Shown here piece by piece: positions 49,424 through 60,440 of a stretch of 64,000 nucleotides of DNA. Location: NCBI GenBank assembly GCA_022496805.1, contig CM040103.1, forward strand, positions 11,364,001-11,428,000. The letters run 5' to 3'. The DNA is from Pohlia nutans (lineage: Eukaryota > Streptophyta > Bryopsida > Bryales > Mniaceae). Position 1 is the stretch's first letter. Every line of letters starts with the position of its first letter. A program made the position numbers and the translations under genes. The notes under the pieces are model-generated. The model saw nothing but the letters and a program-made list of their open reading frames with translations, did no database searches and was not told the origin of the DNA.

Positions 49424-50741
49424 CTACATTCCGTAGCCGTAAGTAGGACCGAAGAGGGATTGATGAACATGCGACATTTGGTTGGAGTTAACGTTGCCGC
49501 TGTTACCGTCGTTGGTAACAGTAGCCGTGGCGGTGTCCTGGAGCACACGGCTTAAGAGCTCGGAGCCTGTGCCTTGAAACGAGGTGGCCGTGTGCTCGAT
49601 GGAGAAGTTGCCGGATCGAAAGGATCCGTCGAGGTTCCACTGTGCGTTGTGCAGGTTGTTGCTGGACGAGTTCGAGGGCAGGTAGTAGCTGCCAGACGGC
49701 GGCGACGACGGGACCGACATGTTGGAGCCCGTCGTCGGACCAACCGGGCCGCGGTAATTCGCGAACGAGATCGGCGGACCAAACGCCCGTGTGGCTGCAG
49801 CTCCCGTCAACGGGCTACTCAAACGTGACGGTGCTCCCGGCGCCGATGGACTTTGTTGAATCTCCGTTGCTGCTGCTAACCTGCAACCACATGTGATAAT
49901 AACGTTTAGTGAAAAGCAAGCTTTGAAATCATGTCCAATGGCATTCATTCCGAGGTCCAAGTCCGCAACGGAAAACAACTTTCATCAATTGCTGTGAAAT
50001 CACGTCCAAGAGAACCTCTAGGCATTCTTACGATGTCCAAGCTCGCGGCATTTGCTGCTGATGCATACCGCTCACCAACATTTGCGCATTATGATACTGC
50101 TCTTTCTCGCGTTCTGCGACCAATTCAATCAACGAATAAGCACAACATCATGAGGAACAAAAAATTCTCACAAATCCCAAAAGCATGCAGAACAAGAAAT
50201 TAAGTAGCACAGAATCAAATCACAAAAGCATAAATTAAGTAGCGCAGGATCAAATCACAAAATCATGAGAAACAAGAAAGAAGCACCGAAGTAACTTAAA
50301 AAGCATCAAAAAGCAAACCCTCGGACTTGGAAAATTGAGAACTAAAACAAAAGAAAAAGAAAAGCAAGAAGATCATCGATCGACTTAATTGGAAGTTACA
50401 GGAAAACGGCTGTAGTTTCTAGCCATAAAAAAGAAAAAAGGAAACTAAGAGAGTTAGTAAGACGCGCGGCGACCTTGGCGATGCCGATTCATGTGGCCCC
50501 CGAGCGCCTGCGACTTCTCGAAATTCATCTTGCAGAAACGGCATTGGTACGCGGTTTTGGATTTGGACGAGTCGTTTTCGGCGCCGGCATTTTCACTCCC
50601 GGTGGTTCCATCGCGCTCGGAGGATCGCCGCTTTCGGGACCGCCTGAGGGAGACCTCATCGGGAGAAGCTACTACTGCTGTTCCAGGAGTAGTGAGGTCC
50701 GAACGATCATCGACCGGTGCTATAATTTCTGCAGGGACCAT
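49424..50741 (-). CDS. Single C2H2 zinc-finger transcription factor, JAGGED-like
   Basis: A predicted nuclear DNA-binding regulator. Three exons (50474-50741, 50032-50113, 49424-49880) join in frame to 268 aa. The finger YQCRFCKMNFEKSQALGGHMNRHRQ is split into shorter parts here: C67, C70, H83 and H87, with the plant-specific QALGGH. Splicing restores RQEREKEQYHNAQMLV after the finger, closely matching the RQERETE-helix that follows the finger in JAGGED-type proteins. Residues 25-60 are basic and serine-rich, a possible nuclear signal. The C-terminal half is Ser/Asn/Gly-rich. I see no EAR repression motif of the LxLxL type, unlike Arabidopsis JAG. An ATG at 50861 is also in frame and would add 40 residues; an acceptor just before 50741 makes the downstream start more likely. 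The C2H2 class is certain, the JAG assignment moderate. Confidence 0.8.
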
Positions 50742-51065
50742 GATGATGCTGCTGGGACCTGAGACTGCAGTGAGGACTACGACAAACTTAGAAAAACCAC
50801 ACGCCACACCTCGTGGAAGACGACGACAACTGCGAGAAAGCCAGGAATGAAACAGGCCCATGCCGAATGAGGAAAGTAGCTCGCTCGCCAGGCGTCGACG
50901 CTGCCCGTCCTGCCCTCATGCTCGCCCTGCCTGCCCCCGCGAAGCCTCGACCGACAGGATCCTGAGCGCCTACCTCGACCGTCGATCTCCATCCACGGCC
51001 CTCGCGAACTCCAGCCTCTGTTTCGAGGGATCACTTAGCGGATCGTCCGTTCGTCTCTTGCTACA
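50742..51065. promoter_or_regulatory. 5' region of the zinc-finger gene
   Basis: It is GC-rich until about 51060. On the minus strand a tract ending 'ctcactgcag' just before 50741 looks like a splice acceptor, so a leader intron is likely. No other gene is visible. Confidence 0.4.
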
Positions 51066-51158
51066 GCGATGACTACCTTTACTGTGAGTCACACTAATGC
51101 AATATTCTTATGGTAATTGTGGTATTAGAACATGGTGTGACTCACAGTAATTGAGAGT

Positions 51159-51443
51159 CACTACAAAGAGAAGGCGTCGCTATTCACTCACTAGTAGAAA
51201 AGGTGAGGGAAATGCCCAGGCAAGTAGTGTTCAGTTCCACTCATGCATAGTGATTTGCCTGAGCGTGTCCCTGGGGAGTGTCACCTTTTCTACTAGTGAC
51301 TCAGTAAGTGTGTTAAACAACGCCATTTTGCACTCACTGCCCAAGGGCTCAACACTTGGTGAGTGCGATTTGTCACGTAGGAAAGTGTGTCTAGTGAATT
51401 CTAACACTGTTATGAGTGAGAAGCGACGCCTTTTCTAATAGTG
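51159..51443. mobile_element. Non-autonomous CACTA-type element (outer)
   Basis: The left end is CACTACAAAGAGAAGGCGTC; the right end, reversed, is CACTATTAGAAAAGGCGTC, and both continue into GCT. Absent from the paralogous copy at 47014-47218, so it is a real insertion. The 3-bp target duplication is not clear (AGT left, AAA right). Confidence 0.75.
51189..51298. mobile_element. Non-autonomous CACTA-type element (inner), nested
   Basis: The 110-bp element has perfect 18-bp inverted ends (CACTAGTAGAAAAGGTGA) and a perfect 3-bp flank ACT on both sides (51186-51188 and 51299-51301), as expected for the CACTA superfamily. Confidence 0.85.
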
Positions 51444-51535
51444 AAATCTCACATTGAGTAGTGAGGATTGTTTGATTGATGATTGGTGGAAAATCTCCTA
51501 CTAATTCTATGACTCACAGTAATGGCAATAATCGG

Positions 51536-54213
51536 TTAGCGTACTCAATCTTCATAGAATGCGTACGTGACATTTTCTCCTTCTGTATCAATTGTGGAGG
51601 ACCCATTCTATGAAGATTGATTTTTCTCCTCTGGAAGTGAAGAATGCATGGGCGTAATAATTGAGAAGTCGTGGCCATATTCATTCTCTACAACTTACCC
51701 TTTGTAGAAAGAGTAAATTGGCTTAAAATAGTTATTTTAAATCCTATACTATCGAATGCAATAAAACAATAAAACTTGATTTTTGAGTGATCTATGAAAG
51801 CCACTCTAAAATTCTATTTTTAGCTCGGTTAGTCTTTATAGACATAACTTTAAAGATAGTCACACCTTCATGGAGAATGGCTACAATTGGCTCTACATTT
51901 CTCTCCCAAGGTTTTCAATCTTGAGATAATCAAATTTCTCGGAATGGATGTGACAACCTTTAATTATGATTATCGATATTAGTGTGTGTGGGCAATTAGT
52001 GACATAAGAAATTAGTGCGTGTAACACTCCCTATAAACTTTATATATGTGTGTGTGCGCTTGTATACCAATTATAAACTTCAAATTGCGTGGTGACAATT
52101 AACTTGGATGAAATTTTCTTTTCATGTATGATCTCACATATAAGAATCAATTTCTTTAAGTAAATTATTTGAAATCCTTCAATTTTTATATTTAATAAAC
52201 ACACACCAATTTTGATACAACATTTAGATTAATACAATTTAGAGTCACATAGTAAAAGTTTCAACCTTCTTCAATCCCAAATTATTGAAATTAGTGTATG
52301 ATTGTCCTTGTGATTAGTGTTATTATATCAACCAATAGCCATAACCAATGTAGTTCAATTCCTTGATTGCCTTTAAACTACTATCTTAAGCAATGAGATA
52401 TATTTTTAGCAATGATATATTTGGTGAAATATTTTTCTTTTATTTTACATATTAAGGTTTAATAAAGAATGCATATTATTTTTTCCACAATTTTATTCTC
52501 AATATTGAAATTGATACAAATTTCAAAAGTGAATTCAAGTACATTGAGATTTAATATCAACATACATGTACCCCATGTATAGTTGTGCTCATTAAGCATG
52601 GTACTAATTTCCATTCATGATGATACCTTTGAAATTCACCATCTAATTATTTCTTCGCATGTCATTGGTTTGCTTGAATAGTAAAATTGGTGGTTTTGAG
52701 TCTCAACTGTGGTGTCTCTAAGAAAAGTCTATATAAAAAATTGGCAAAGCTGTGGTTTCAGAGCATTTAACTTTGTAGAGCCTTTTAAGGAACTAAGGAC
52801 CTTGTTCTTGTTATTTATGACATCCTAAATCCTCACTCTAAACCTAACCTATATTCATCCTTCAAAGTACAATTTCATGCATACTTCAATTTCAAATGAC
52901 CCAATCACACTATCAATATGGACAAGGTGTATATAGTTACTAGACCAATGATCACGGTTGTTACAGTACTTCTTTAGAATATAGGACAATGTTCCATCAT
53001 ATCTGCAATTAAATACAAAAAATCAAAATAAATGGAACTTTGTTATGAGAGTATATTGCTATTTAGGCCTCCAAGTGATGAGCTCTTGAATTTAATCGTA
53101 AATCCCATAAATCCAAGTTAGGGCCAAGTTTCATAGCTACTTATTCTAATCATTACAAACATTTTGAGGCTTCCAAACGGCTGCAAATTTGGCAAAAGAT
53201 GCCTTGCAAAAAATTCATTAAAATTTATCAAATTTATCAAATTCATTCAAAAAAACAAATATGAATTTGGCCACGTTAAATTTTAATTTTTTTTAATTTT
53301 TTGATGTTTTTTAAAAAATAAATAAATTATATAATTGAAAATGGTTTGACTAGAGTTTTAAATAAATTTTTAATAAATTTTTTAGTTCTTTATTGCCCGA
53401 TTTTCTTTTTCAATATTCATTATAGTGCATGACGATGCTAGGTGAACTCACAGCCTTTTGGAGGCCTCAAAATCTTTCTAATTTTACCTTTTCAGATGTT
53501 GGCTGATCAAACTCAAATTTAACTTTGAAAATGAGATTTTTTTAAGCCAATTAAGAAAATAAATCTTTTCAAGTCTAGTAAGTTTCTTATTTAATTTTAA
53601 AATTTTGGATTTTTTAAAATTTTGTACACTTTATTGCATTTGCAAATTCAAAATGTTAAGGTCTTCATTAAACTACTTTGCATATGCACTTGTCAAATCT
53701 TCAAATTTTAACTAGTTTTTTCGTTTTGAGTATACCACATTGTTTAGACCTGTATATGTCGAAAAAACTCAATCAAGAATTGAATTCATTTGGAGTATTT
53801 ATCTAATTTTTATGATTTTTTTTGTATAATAGATATTTAAAATCATATTAAAATCATTTTAATTTCAAAAAAATTGAAAAAAATAGGATGAAAAGAAGAC
53901 GTATATTCTCATCTACTGAAAATATTTCAAGGATAATTTTACAAAATTTCAATTAATAAATTGTTCCTAAGTCACAACATGAACGTTGGACCATTTTGCA
54001 AAGGATTTGGTTGTCCAAAGGTTAAATGACTCTGGCTTAAGTGCGAGCTTAAGTGTAAAGCCCTTTGAATCAATTGAGGTCTTAAATTTTCAACTGGTTG
54101 ATACATTTGGGCCCAAGTTCTAGAATTACAGTCGTGATAAACCTTCATGCATTCGATTCTTTTGAGCCAACCTAAAATTTTGTTACCAAATTTGTGCCAT
54201 ATGCATCACAAAC
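51536..54213. other. AT-rich intergenic DNA
   Basis: About 51720-51835 is a relative of the 19108-19274 fold-back element with decayed ends. I see no coding frame and no further clear element. Confidence 0.4.
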
Positions 54214-54480
54214 TTAGGACCCCATGGATTTGTAACGAATTTTGTGCGACATCTGATATTTCATGGGTTTGTGCATTTTTTGCACGGATTCCGCACTAAT
54301 TTTGCACTAATTTCGCATATATTCTACACTTTGTTAGATAACAAAAAGAGTGGATGTAGAATACGTGCGGATTTAGTGCAAAATAAGTATGAAATCTATG
54401 CAGAATGCAATCAAAAAATGCACGAACCTATAAAATATCATATGTCGCACAAAAACTGTTGAAAATCCAAGGGGTCCTAA
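54214..54480. mobile_element. Long-armed fold-back element, copy 1
   Basis: It begins ttaggaccccatggattt and ends aaatccaaggggtcctaa, with imperfect arms of about 80 bp. The second copy at 58481-58713 is better preserved. Confidence 0.75.
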
Positions 54481-55872
54481 AAACCTAATGTTATGCAATT
54501 ATGTACTAGATTGTAGAATGGAAAAAGTTTGGGTTGGCCCCTAACCCAAAGTTCTTCCAAAGGTCCAATTTGATTGTATAAAGTAAACGAATTTATGCAT
54601 TAAGGAAAGTAGTTTGATTTTGTTTTGTATGTTACGTTGAGATTTCCCAAAGGTGAAGCCGGTGGCTGTGTACTAGGTAGTTAGGTATTGTTGGAGAACA
54701 AGTACTATTGGAAAGCTCTCGACAAGTAGGGTGCACCAAAGTTGTTCATTGGCATTTGGACCAATGGTGTGGAAATTATGGACTTTAAATCATAATACAT
54801 TATATTAAATTGAATTAATTTAAATTACACATAAATCATTTTTAAAAAATTACATAAAAAATAAAAGAATGGCTAAATCATGGGGATACCTAGACCAATG
54901 GCATAGGGCCACATGGTTACATCAAAAAAACCTCACTACTAAATATTGCCTCACTTCGCTTTCACATTCTACATGATGTTACTTAGTTGTGTGCCAATTT
55001 TCGTTGCGTTTGGAGATGTTTAGGATGTTGAAGAATACCCTGCACTTGTTGGGGGTTTAAAAGTTCTGAAAAGACTCTTTATTTTTGGAATTGCAATATT
55101 TTTTACTTTATTTATTAAATACAAATCCGAGGAGTGAAACATCAGTACATTCCACCTTTGTAGAATGGCGATTATTTGAAAAAAGATAAACCTCCACGTT
55201 TTAATTGACATGTAGCACATTTTCTAAGAATTTTACGAGTTAGGGGGAAATAAAGGGTAGAGGAAGGGAATTGAAGTGCCAACCCATTCCAATGTTCATG
55301 ACCCCACTAACTCTCAAAATGGACTGCCACGTGGCAGTCTCTTATTGAACATTTTTTATTTTCATTTTTTTAAATGATTTTATTTTTCAAATTTTTTAAT
55401 ACTGCTTTTTAATTATAAAAATTAAACTTTTAATTTAAAATAATATTTTTTTAGTTAAAACTAATATGATTCAGTTAAAAATAATAACTTTTATCTATAA
55501 AAATATTTATAAAAATATTGTTTTAATTTTTTTAATAAAAATATTATTTTAATTTATTTTTAATTAATTTGGAAAATGGGGTGGTCTTCTACCCCCCACA
55601 TTCCACCCCATTTTCCACACCCCGAGCATCTTGTTGCCCCCTCTAAAATTCAACTATTTCTCTACTACCTTGTTGCCCTTTCTCCACAAAAAAACACATT
55701 TCTCCTTCTAACTTCTACATATGGTGTCGGAATTTAAAAAAAAAGAATCCCCATCTTTGTGGCACATTGTGGAATTCATTATTAAATTTCCTTCAGAATT
55801 CGATTCAAAAATGTGTTCACCGGAACCTACCCGATTTTCTAGATGTCCTAGTTAGGACATTTGGTCCTTTAG
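54481..55872. other. AT-rich intergenic DNA
   Basis: No gene or clear element is visible. A very AT-rich tract is at 55350-55570. Confidence 0.4.
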
Positions 55873-57327
55873 CCCCTAAATGACCAATCGAGGATTTTCT
55901 AGTCTCAGCCCAAACAACAGTGACTGCACATTGGTCAAAATTGATATTTTTTGAATTTTGATTTTTTTGTCGAAATTGGGGGTAGAGATCATGTTCTAGT
56001 GTTGTTTGATGTATTTCATTTGCAATATTGAGGTTCACTAAGGAATTTCTCAAAGACAAACACCTCAACAATGTCCTAATGTTATAAAACTTTCTATTTT
56101 GGGAAAGTAATGATGCTCTCTCATTTGAAAAAAAATCTTTTTAAAAATTTAGAATAGAATGTCTGGTTTTAACCAATCATACTAAATTTAAAATTCTAAA
56201 AAAATTTGAAATTTTAGTGAATTTAATTTGGTAAATGCTTCTAAATTCATTAACCCCTAAATTTTTGAGCGACCATATTGCGGTCATTCCACTTTTTGGG
56301 CAGCCTCCAGGGACCTCATATTTTTTTAAATTTCAATGAAAATTTCAGTGTAGCTTCCAAAAACTACACTCTACATGTCGCACTTCGTTTCATGTCATTC
56401 CGATAAGTATTGCAAAAGTTATAAGCATTTGAAGTTTTTGAAGCGAGATCGGGTAGCAAGAATTTTTTAATTTTTTACTCTTTTTCAAAATTTCTTTTTT
56501 GATTCATGATTGGTTGATCTTTATCTACAAATGAAGCTTTAAATCTACCCATTTTGAGCAGTGGGATAATAGTTACGAGGAGATCTGTTTTTTGGGCAGT
56601 TTGGACAAAAAAAACGTTGAAGCTCATTTCTAAACTCAATTTTCAATATTTTTTAATGAAATAAAAGGCATTGGGTGAAGATTTCCAAGTACAACATTCT
56701 CACCGTTAAGATTGACATTTTACAATTCCATGTCAAACTTATTAATGATTTTCTTTTTCCTTTCACTTTGTACCCACTTCTAGTAATTGTTTTATGAAAA
56801 AATTAATATGAGCTTTTTTCTTACAAGATTTTATATTTGAAGACTTAACTCAATTGTCAACATGGCCTTGCCATTCAATGAATTTCTAACCCATTCAAAA
56901 AAAAGATATTAATTTCTGAAGTTCAAATATGTCACCGGATTGAACCCCAAAAAATCTTCTTTTGCAACTTTGATCCTTATAATCTAAGAATCTAATGGTC
57001 ATTTTGCTCTCAAATTTTGTGCTCACGTGAAAATTCAAGTTGGGTATTAGATCTTATGGTTAAATGATGAAAAAATAAAAAAAAACATATGATTTCTTCT
57101 GCAACTTCCAAATGCTGCGTTTTTCATGGCTTTTTGTGAGAATACGGTCCTGGTCCTTTAGGGGTTAAATGACTGTCTAAAACATTTTTTGAAAGTTTGA
57201 CAATACAGAGAATTACCAAACATCATGCTTCTCATTTTCTCTTTTGGACCAAACTTCATCAAAGTTGTAGAAATAACATTTTATAACACATCTAAGTTTT
57301 GTCTTTACTCCCTCTATCATTTGAGGG
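55873..57327. mobile_element. TTAG-flanked element of the large CCCCTAAATGA family, interrupted
   Basis: The left end is CCCCTAAATGACC after TTAG (55869-55872); the right end is tcatttgaggg before TTAG (57328-57331). The body matches repeats at 8230-9060, 9970-10705, 34260-34610 and 57540-58053. It is split by a second element at 56254-57164. Without that, it is about 540 bp. Confidence 0.7.
56254..57164. mobile_element. TTAA-flanked 911-bp element nested in 55873-57327
   Basis: The ends are CCCCTAAATTTTTGAGCG and, reversed, CCCCTAAAGGACCAGG. TTAA precedes and follows (56250-56253 and 57165-57168). The paralogous host copy near 10509-10530 reads 'aaattcattaaatgagtgtc' with a single TTAA at exactly this place, so the target duplication is demonstrated. 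An inner palindrome (gaccatattgcggtc) lies next to the left end. I found no transposase frame. Confidence 0.85.
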
Positions 57328-57539
57328 TTAGGGGTTAAACCATTCTCCTACTTCTCATATTTGGTATACATGTAACTAACATCGTGTAGATTGTGAAATT
57401 GAAGCGTAAGAAGTTTTGTAGTGCAAAAAAATTTTAATTGGGAAAAAAAACACGCAGCTGAATGTTTTGGGCGAGTTGTAGTTTCCGCACACATTCTTAA
57501 AAATGTTATTTTATCTATGAAACCTTTGAATAACAGAGG

Positions 57540-58053
57540 AGGTAAGGGCAAAACCTAGATGTGTTATAAAATGTTAATTTTGCAACTTTGATGAAGTTTG
57601 GTCCAAAAGAGAAAATGAGAAGCATGATGTTTAGTAAGTATTAGTACAGTCAAACTTTCAAAAAAATGTCTTAGACACTCGTTTAATGATTTAAAAAGCA
57701 TTTATTGTTGAATATTCACCAAAAATTACAATTTTATTTTTAGAATTTGAAACTTGGTATGATTAGTTAAAACTAGACATCCTATTCTGAAATTTTAAAA
57801 AGAGAGAACATCGTCGCTTTTCGGAAATAGTAAGTTTTATAACAGTAGGACAATGTTGAGGTGTTTGTTTTTGAAAAATTCTCCTTGGTGGAGTTTAACT
57901 TGGATTGACATGTTTCAAATTGGGTTGGAAAGTAGATTTGATTTCTTATTTGAATTTTGTTTTTATTTTTTATAAAAATAATTTTTTTGTCCTGGTCAAC
58001 CTGTAAAAAAGGGTAGCAACCATAAAATGGTTGTTCGGTCACTTAGGGATTAA
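57540..58053. mobile_element. Inverted copy of the CCCCTAAATGA-type family
   Basis: It ends in ggtcacttagggattaa, and its body is the reverse complement of blocks seen at 8230-9060 and 55873-57327. The left end is decayed. Confidence 0.6.
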
Positions 58054-58480
58054 AACGTATATATCTTCTAGTCTACAGTGTCAAAGATTGTGAAATTTTT
58101 TGTACAAATTCCTCTGGTACTAAAGGACAAGTTTCTACCGTTGGATTGTAATTTTTTTTGTACACATTCCTCTGGTACTAAAAGACAAGTTTCTACCGTT
58201 GGATTGTGGATGTTTTTATTTTATTTTGAAATTGTGCTCGAGGAATTAGAAATGGCAGCATTTCAGTGTTTTTTCAAGATAGGTGAGAGAGCCACAGAAT
58301 ATGAACATGATATAGTGATCCGAATACGTCCCTCTATACCTACTTTAACCCCTAAAATTGAATGAAATATGTTTGTATTTAATATTAGATACAAACATAT
58401 TTCTTTCAATTTTCAAAGCCAATGATAGAGTGTGGATTTTTTCTTTTCTTTTTCAAATTTCTTGAAGCCACATTAGGAAT

Positions 58481-58713
58481 TTAGGACCCCGCGGATTTTC
58501 AACGATTTCCGTGCGACATCCGATAATTGATGGGTTTGTGCATTTTCGCACGGATTCCGCACTTTGTTAGATAACGAAAAGAGTGGATATAGAATCCGTA
58601 TGGATTTAGTGCAGAATTAGTATAAAATCCGTACGGAATCCGTGCAAAAAATGCACGAACCCATGAAATATCGAATGTTGCACGGAAATCGTTGAAAATC
58701 CGTGAAGTCCTAA
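58481..58713. mobile_element. Long-armed fold-back element, copy 2
   Basis: It begins ttaggaccccgcggattt and ends aatccgtgaagtcctaa; the arms of about 80 bp pair almost throughout and share 'gcacggattccg' and 'cggaatccgtgc' inner ends. The A/T-rich loop is short. No coding capacity. Confidence 0.85.
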
Positions 58714-58899
58714 ATTCTTGATGCAAACTCCAATTCCGTGACACACTCACAATGGTTTAAATTGGGAGAGACCATATTCCATTGCATGCATGGGGTACTG
58801 CTACAGTGTAACAGAAAATAAATTTAAAAAAAAAAGCCTGGTATGGATGCTCACTAACACGTCCAAAAACGAATAAATGTTTTGTCCACAGGATATAAA

Positions 58900-60440
58900 T
58901 GTGCATTTCCCGGGCACGGTCAGGGACCGGTGTGAAAATCCACCCCTGCCCGGCCTAGAGCCTAGAAGTCTAGAGCCCTGATGAATCTATGTTTGCGCTG
59001 CGCATCTGCGTCAGCGAGAGGAAATCTCGAGAGATCTCGACAGATGTTTGTACTTGCAATCATTCCAGCAACTTGCGAGCAATCTGCGAGCAATTCGGAG
59101 CTTTCTGGTGCACTATTGTAGCGATCCAAGTTAGGGTTTCCTGCGCGGTTGGTGAACCTTTGTTGATCTTTCAGGGTTTTTTTGTATTGCGGCGATCGTT
59201 TAACGTTTAGTGGAGGTCGAGTATGGAGTTCAAGTTATTGTTAGTGCGTTTGATTTCGTTTATCGTGGAGTGAAAGGATGTCAGTTGGAAATCTGCTTGT
59301 ACATATCGTCCACTAGCTTGTAAACGAGTGTTTAGGGTTTACACCAATTCCGTATTATGGTGATTGCATTGGAGGATCCGCGTCCGTGAAGAATTTTTTC
59401 TTTATCAGCTCATGATGACTGTCTTGCCTTCCGAAAACTAGTTGCGGTTTCGGTCGTGTAAGGTTCCTTGTATGGTAGGGATTCTTAGCCTGAAATTCTC
59501 GCCTCGTTGGCTCCGCCATCCTTCAGATCTACCGAACTGCAACAAGTGGTGGTCTTGCCTAATTAGAAAATCCTGCAAGCGTATGAATTTCTATTTATTA
59601 CAGATTTGAGAATTCGAATAAAACTACAAAACGTGAGCGTTTTTATTTATTAAGCTGTATGAAACAGGTTGACTACTGTAGTGTTTTTTCGTTTTGGCTG
59701 AATATTAAAATAGAACTAATTTAGTTCATGCAGAGCAGTGATCTCAAAACTGGCTAAATTAGCTGGGTTTCTACCCAAAAAATGGGGCTGCTAAACATAC
59801 AAAGAAGGAAAATGAAAAAAAAATTGAAATGTAGCAAGATATAAATATGTAGTAACTTCATGAGGTGATATCCGTGGATATCATCATGGTATCACCTTAA
59901 TATATCAAGGGTATTGCCGGATATTATTAGAGGTATTGTGAGTATTGTATGCACTGGGTAGCAAAAGTAGATACCATTTATGTGGGAGGTCGCATAATGT
60001 TCTAGATGTCATAAAGTGGTTCTGAGATCACTGATGCAGAGATAGGAATGTGTTTTTAGACACTGAACATTTGGATGAGTCATTTTCAGATGAAGACCTA
60101 TTGATGGAGTTTGCAGCACTGCCATAATTGATATCTGCTTATTCTGTACAACTGTGGACCTTCAAGGCAATCCATCACTGTGATGGTCATTGTGCATGTC
60201 CCTTTGTAAATTGTATGCTTGGTGTTCTTGTGTGTTTTTCCCTTCGGAAGTGAGCATGAACGATCTCGCTAGCAGTTTTCAGTTCTTTGTATTTGCATTG
60301 CTGTTTTTTGATGTTGTACTGTACTTTTGGATTTCTTTGGTGCTTGTGGGAGTCAGTAACGTAGAGACACCCATTCCCGACATGCACTATACTTGGGATA
60401 AATGAATTGATATTTTGAGTTTTTTCCTCTTTTAGCAATA
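58900..60440 (+). other. Possible non-coding transcript region with GC-rich start
   Basis: 58900-59560 is GC-rich compared with its surroundings, like the leaders of the real genes here. It has only short open frames, and none shows a domain. About 59690-60200 is paralogous to 47320-47560. Transcription is a guess from composition alone. Confidence 0.3.
59736..60033. mobile_element. Non-autonomous hAT element with 8-bp target duplication
   Basis: The 298-bp element has 15-bp ends, CAGTGATCTCAAAAC on the left and CAGTGATCTCAGAAC reversed on the right. A perfect 8-bp duplication ATGCAGAG flanks it (59728-59735 and 60034-60041). The paralogous segment near 47379 carries one 'atgcagag' and no element. 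Confidence 0.9.

Larger units (their letters stand above)
51066..51535. mobile_element. MITE copy 2, interrupted by nested CACTA elements
   Basis: It matches 47014-47218 at both ends ('tttactgtgagtca' on the left, 'ctcacagtaatggcaataatcgg' on the right) but has about 285 extra bases in the middle, which begin and end with CACTA-type termini. Confidence 0.75.

Noticed and set aside
58989..59210. 73-codon plus-strand frame in a GC-rich island
   Set aside because: The frame is short and has no domain; the island looks more like an untranslated leader.
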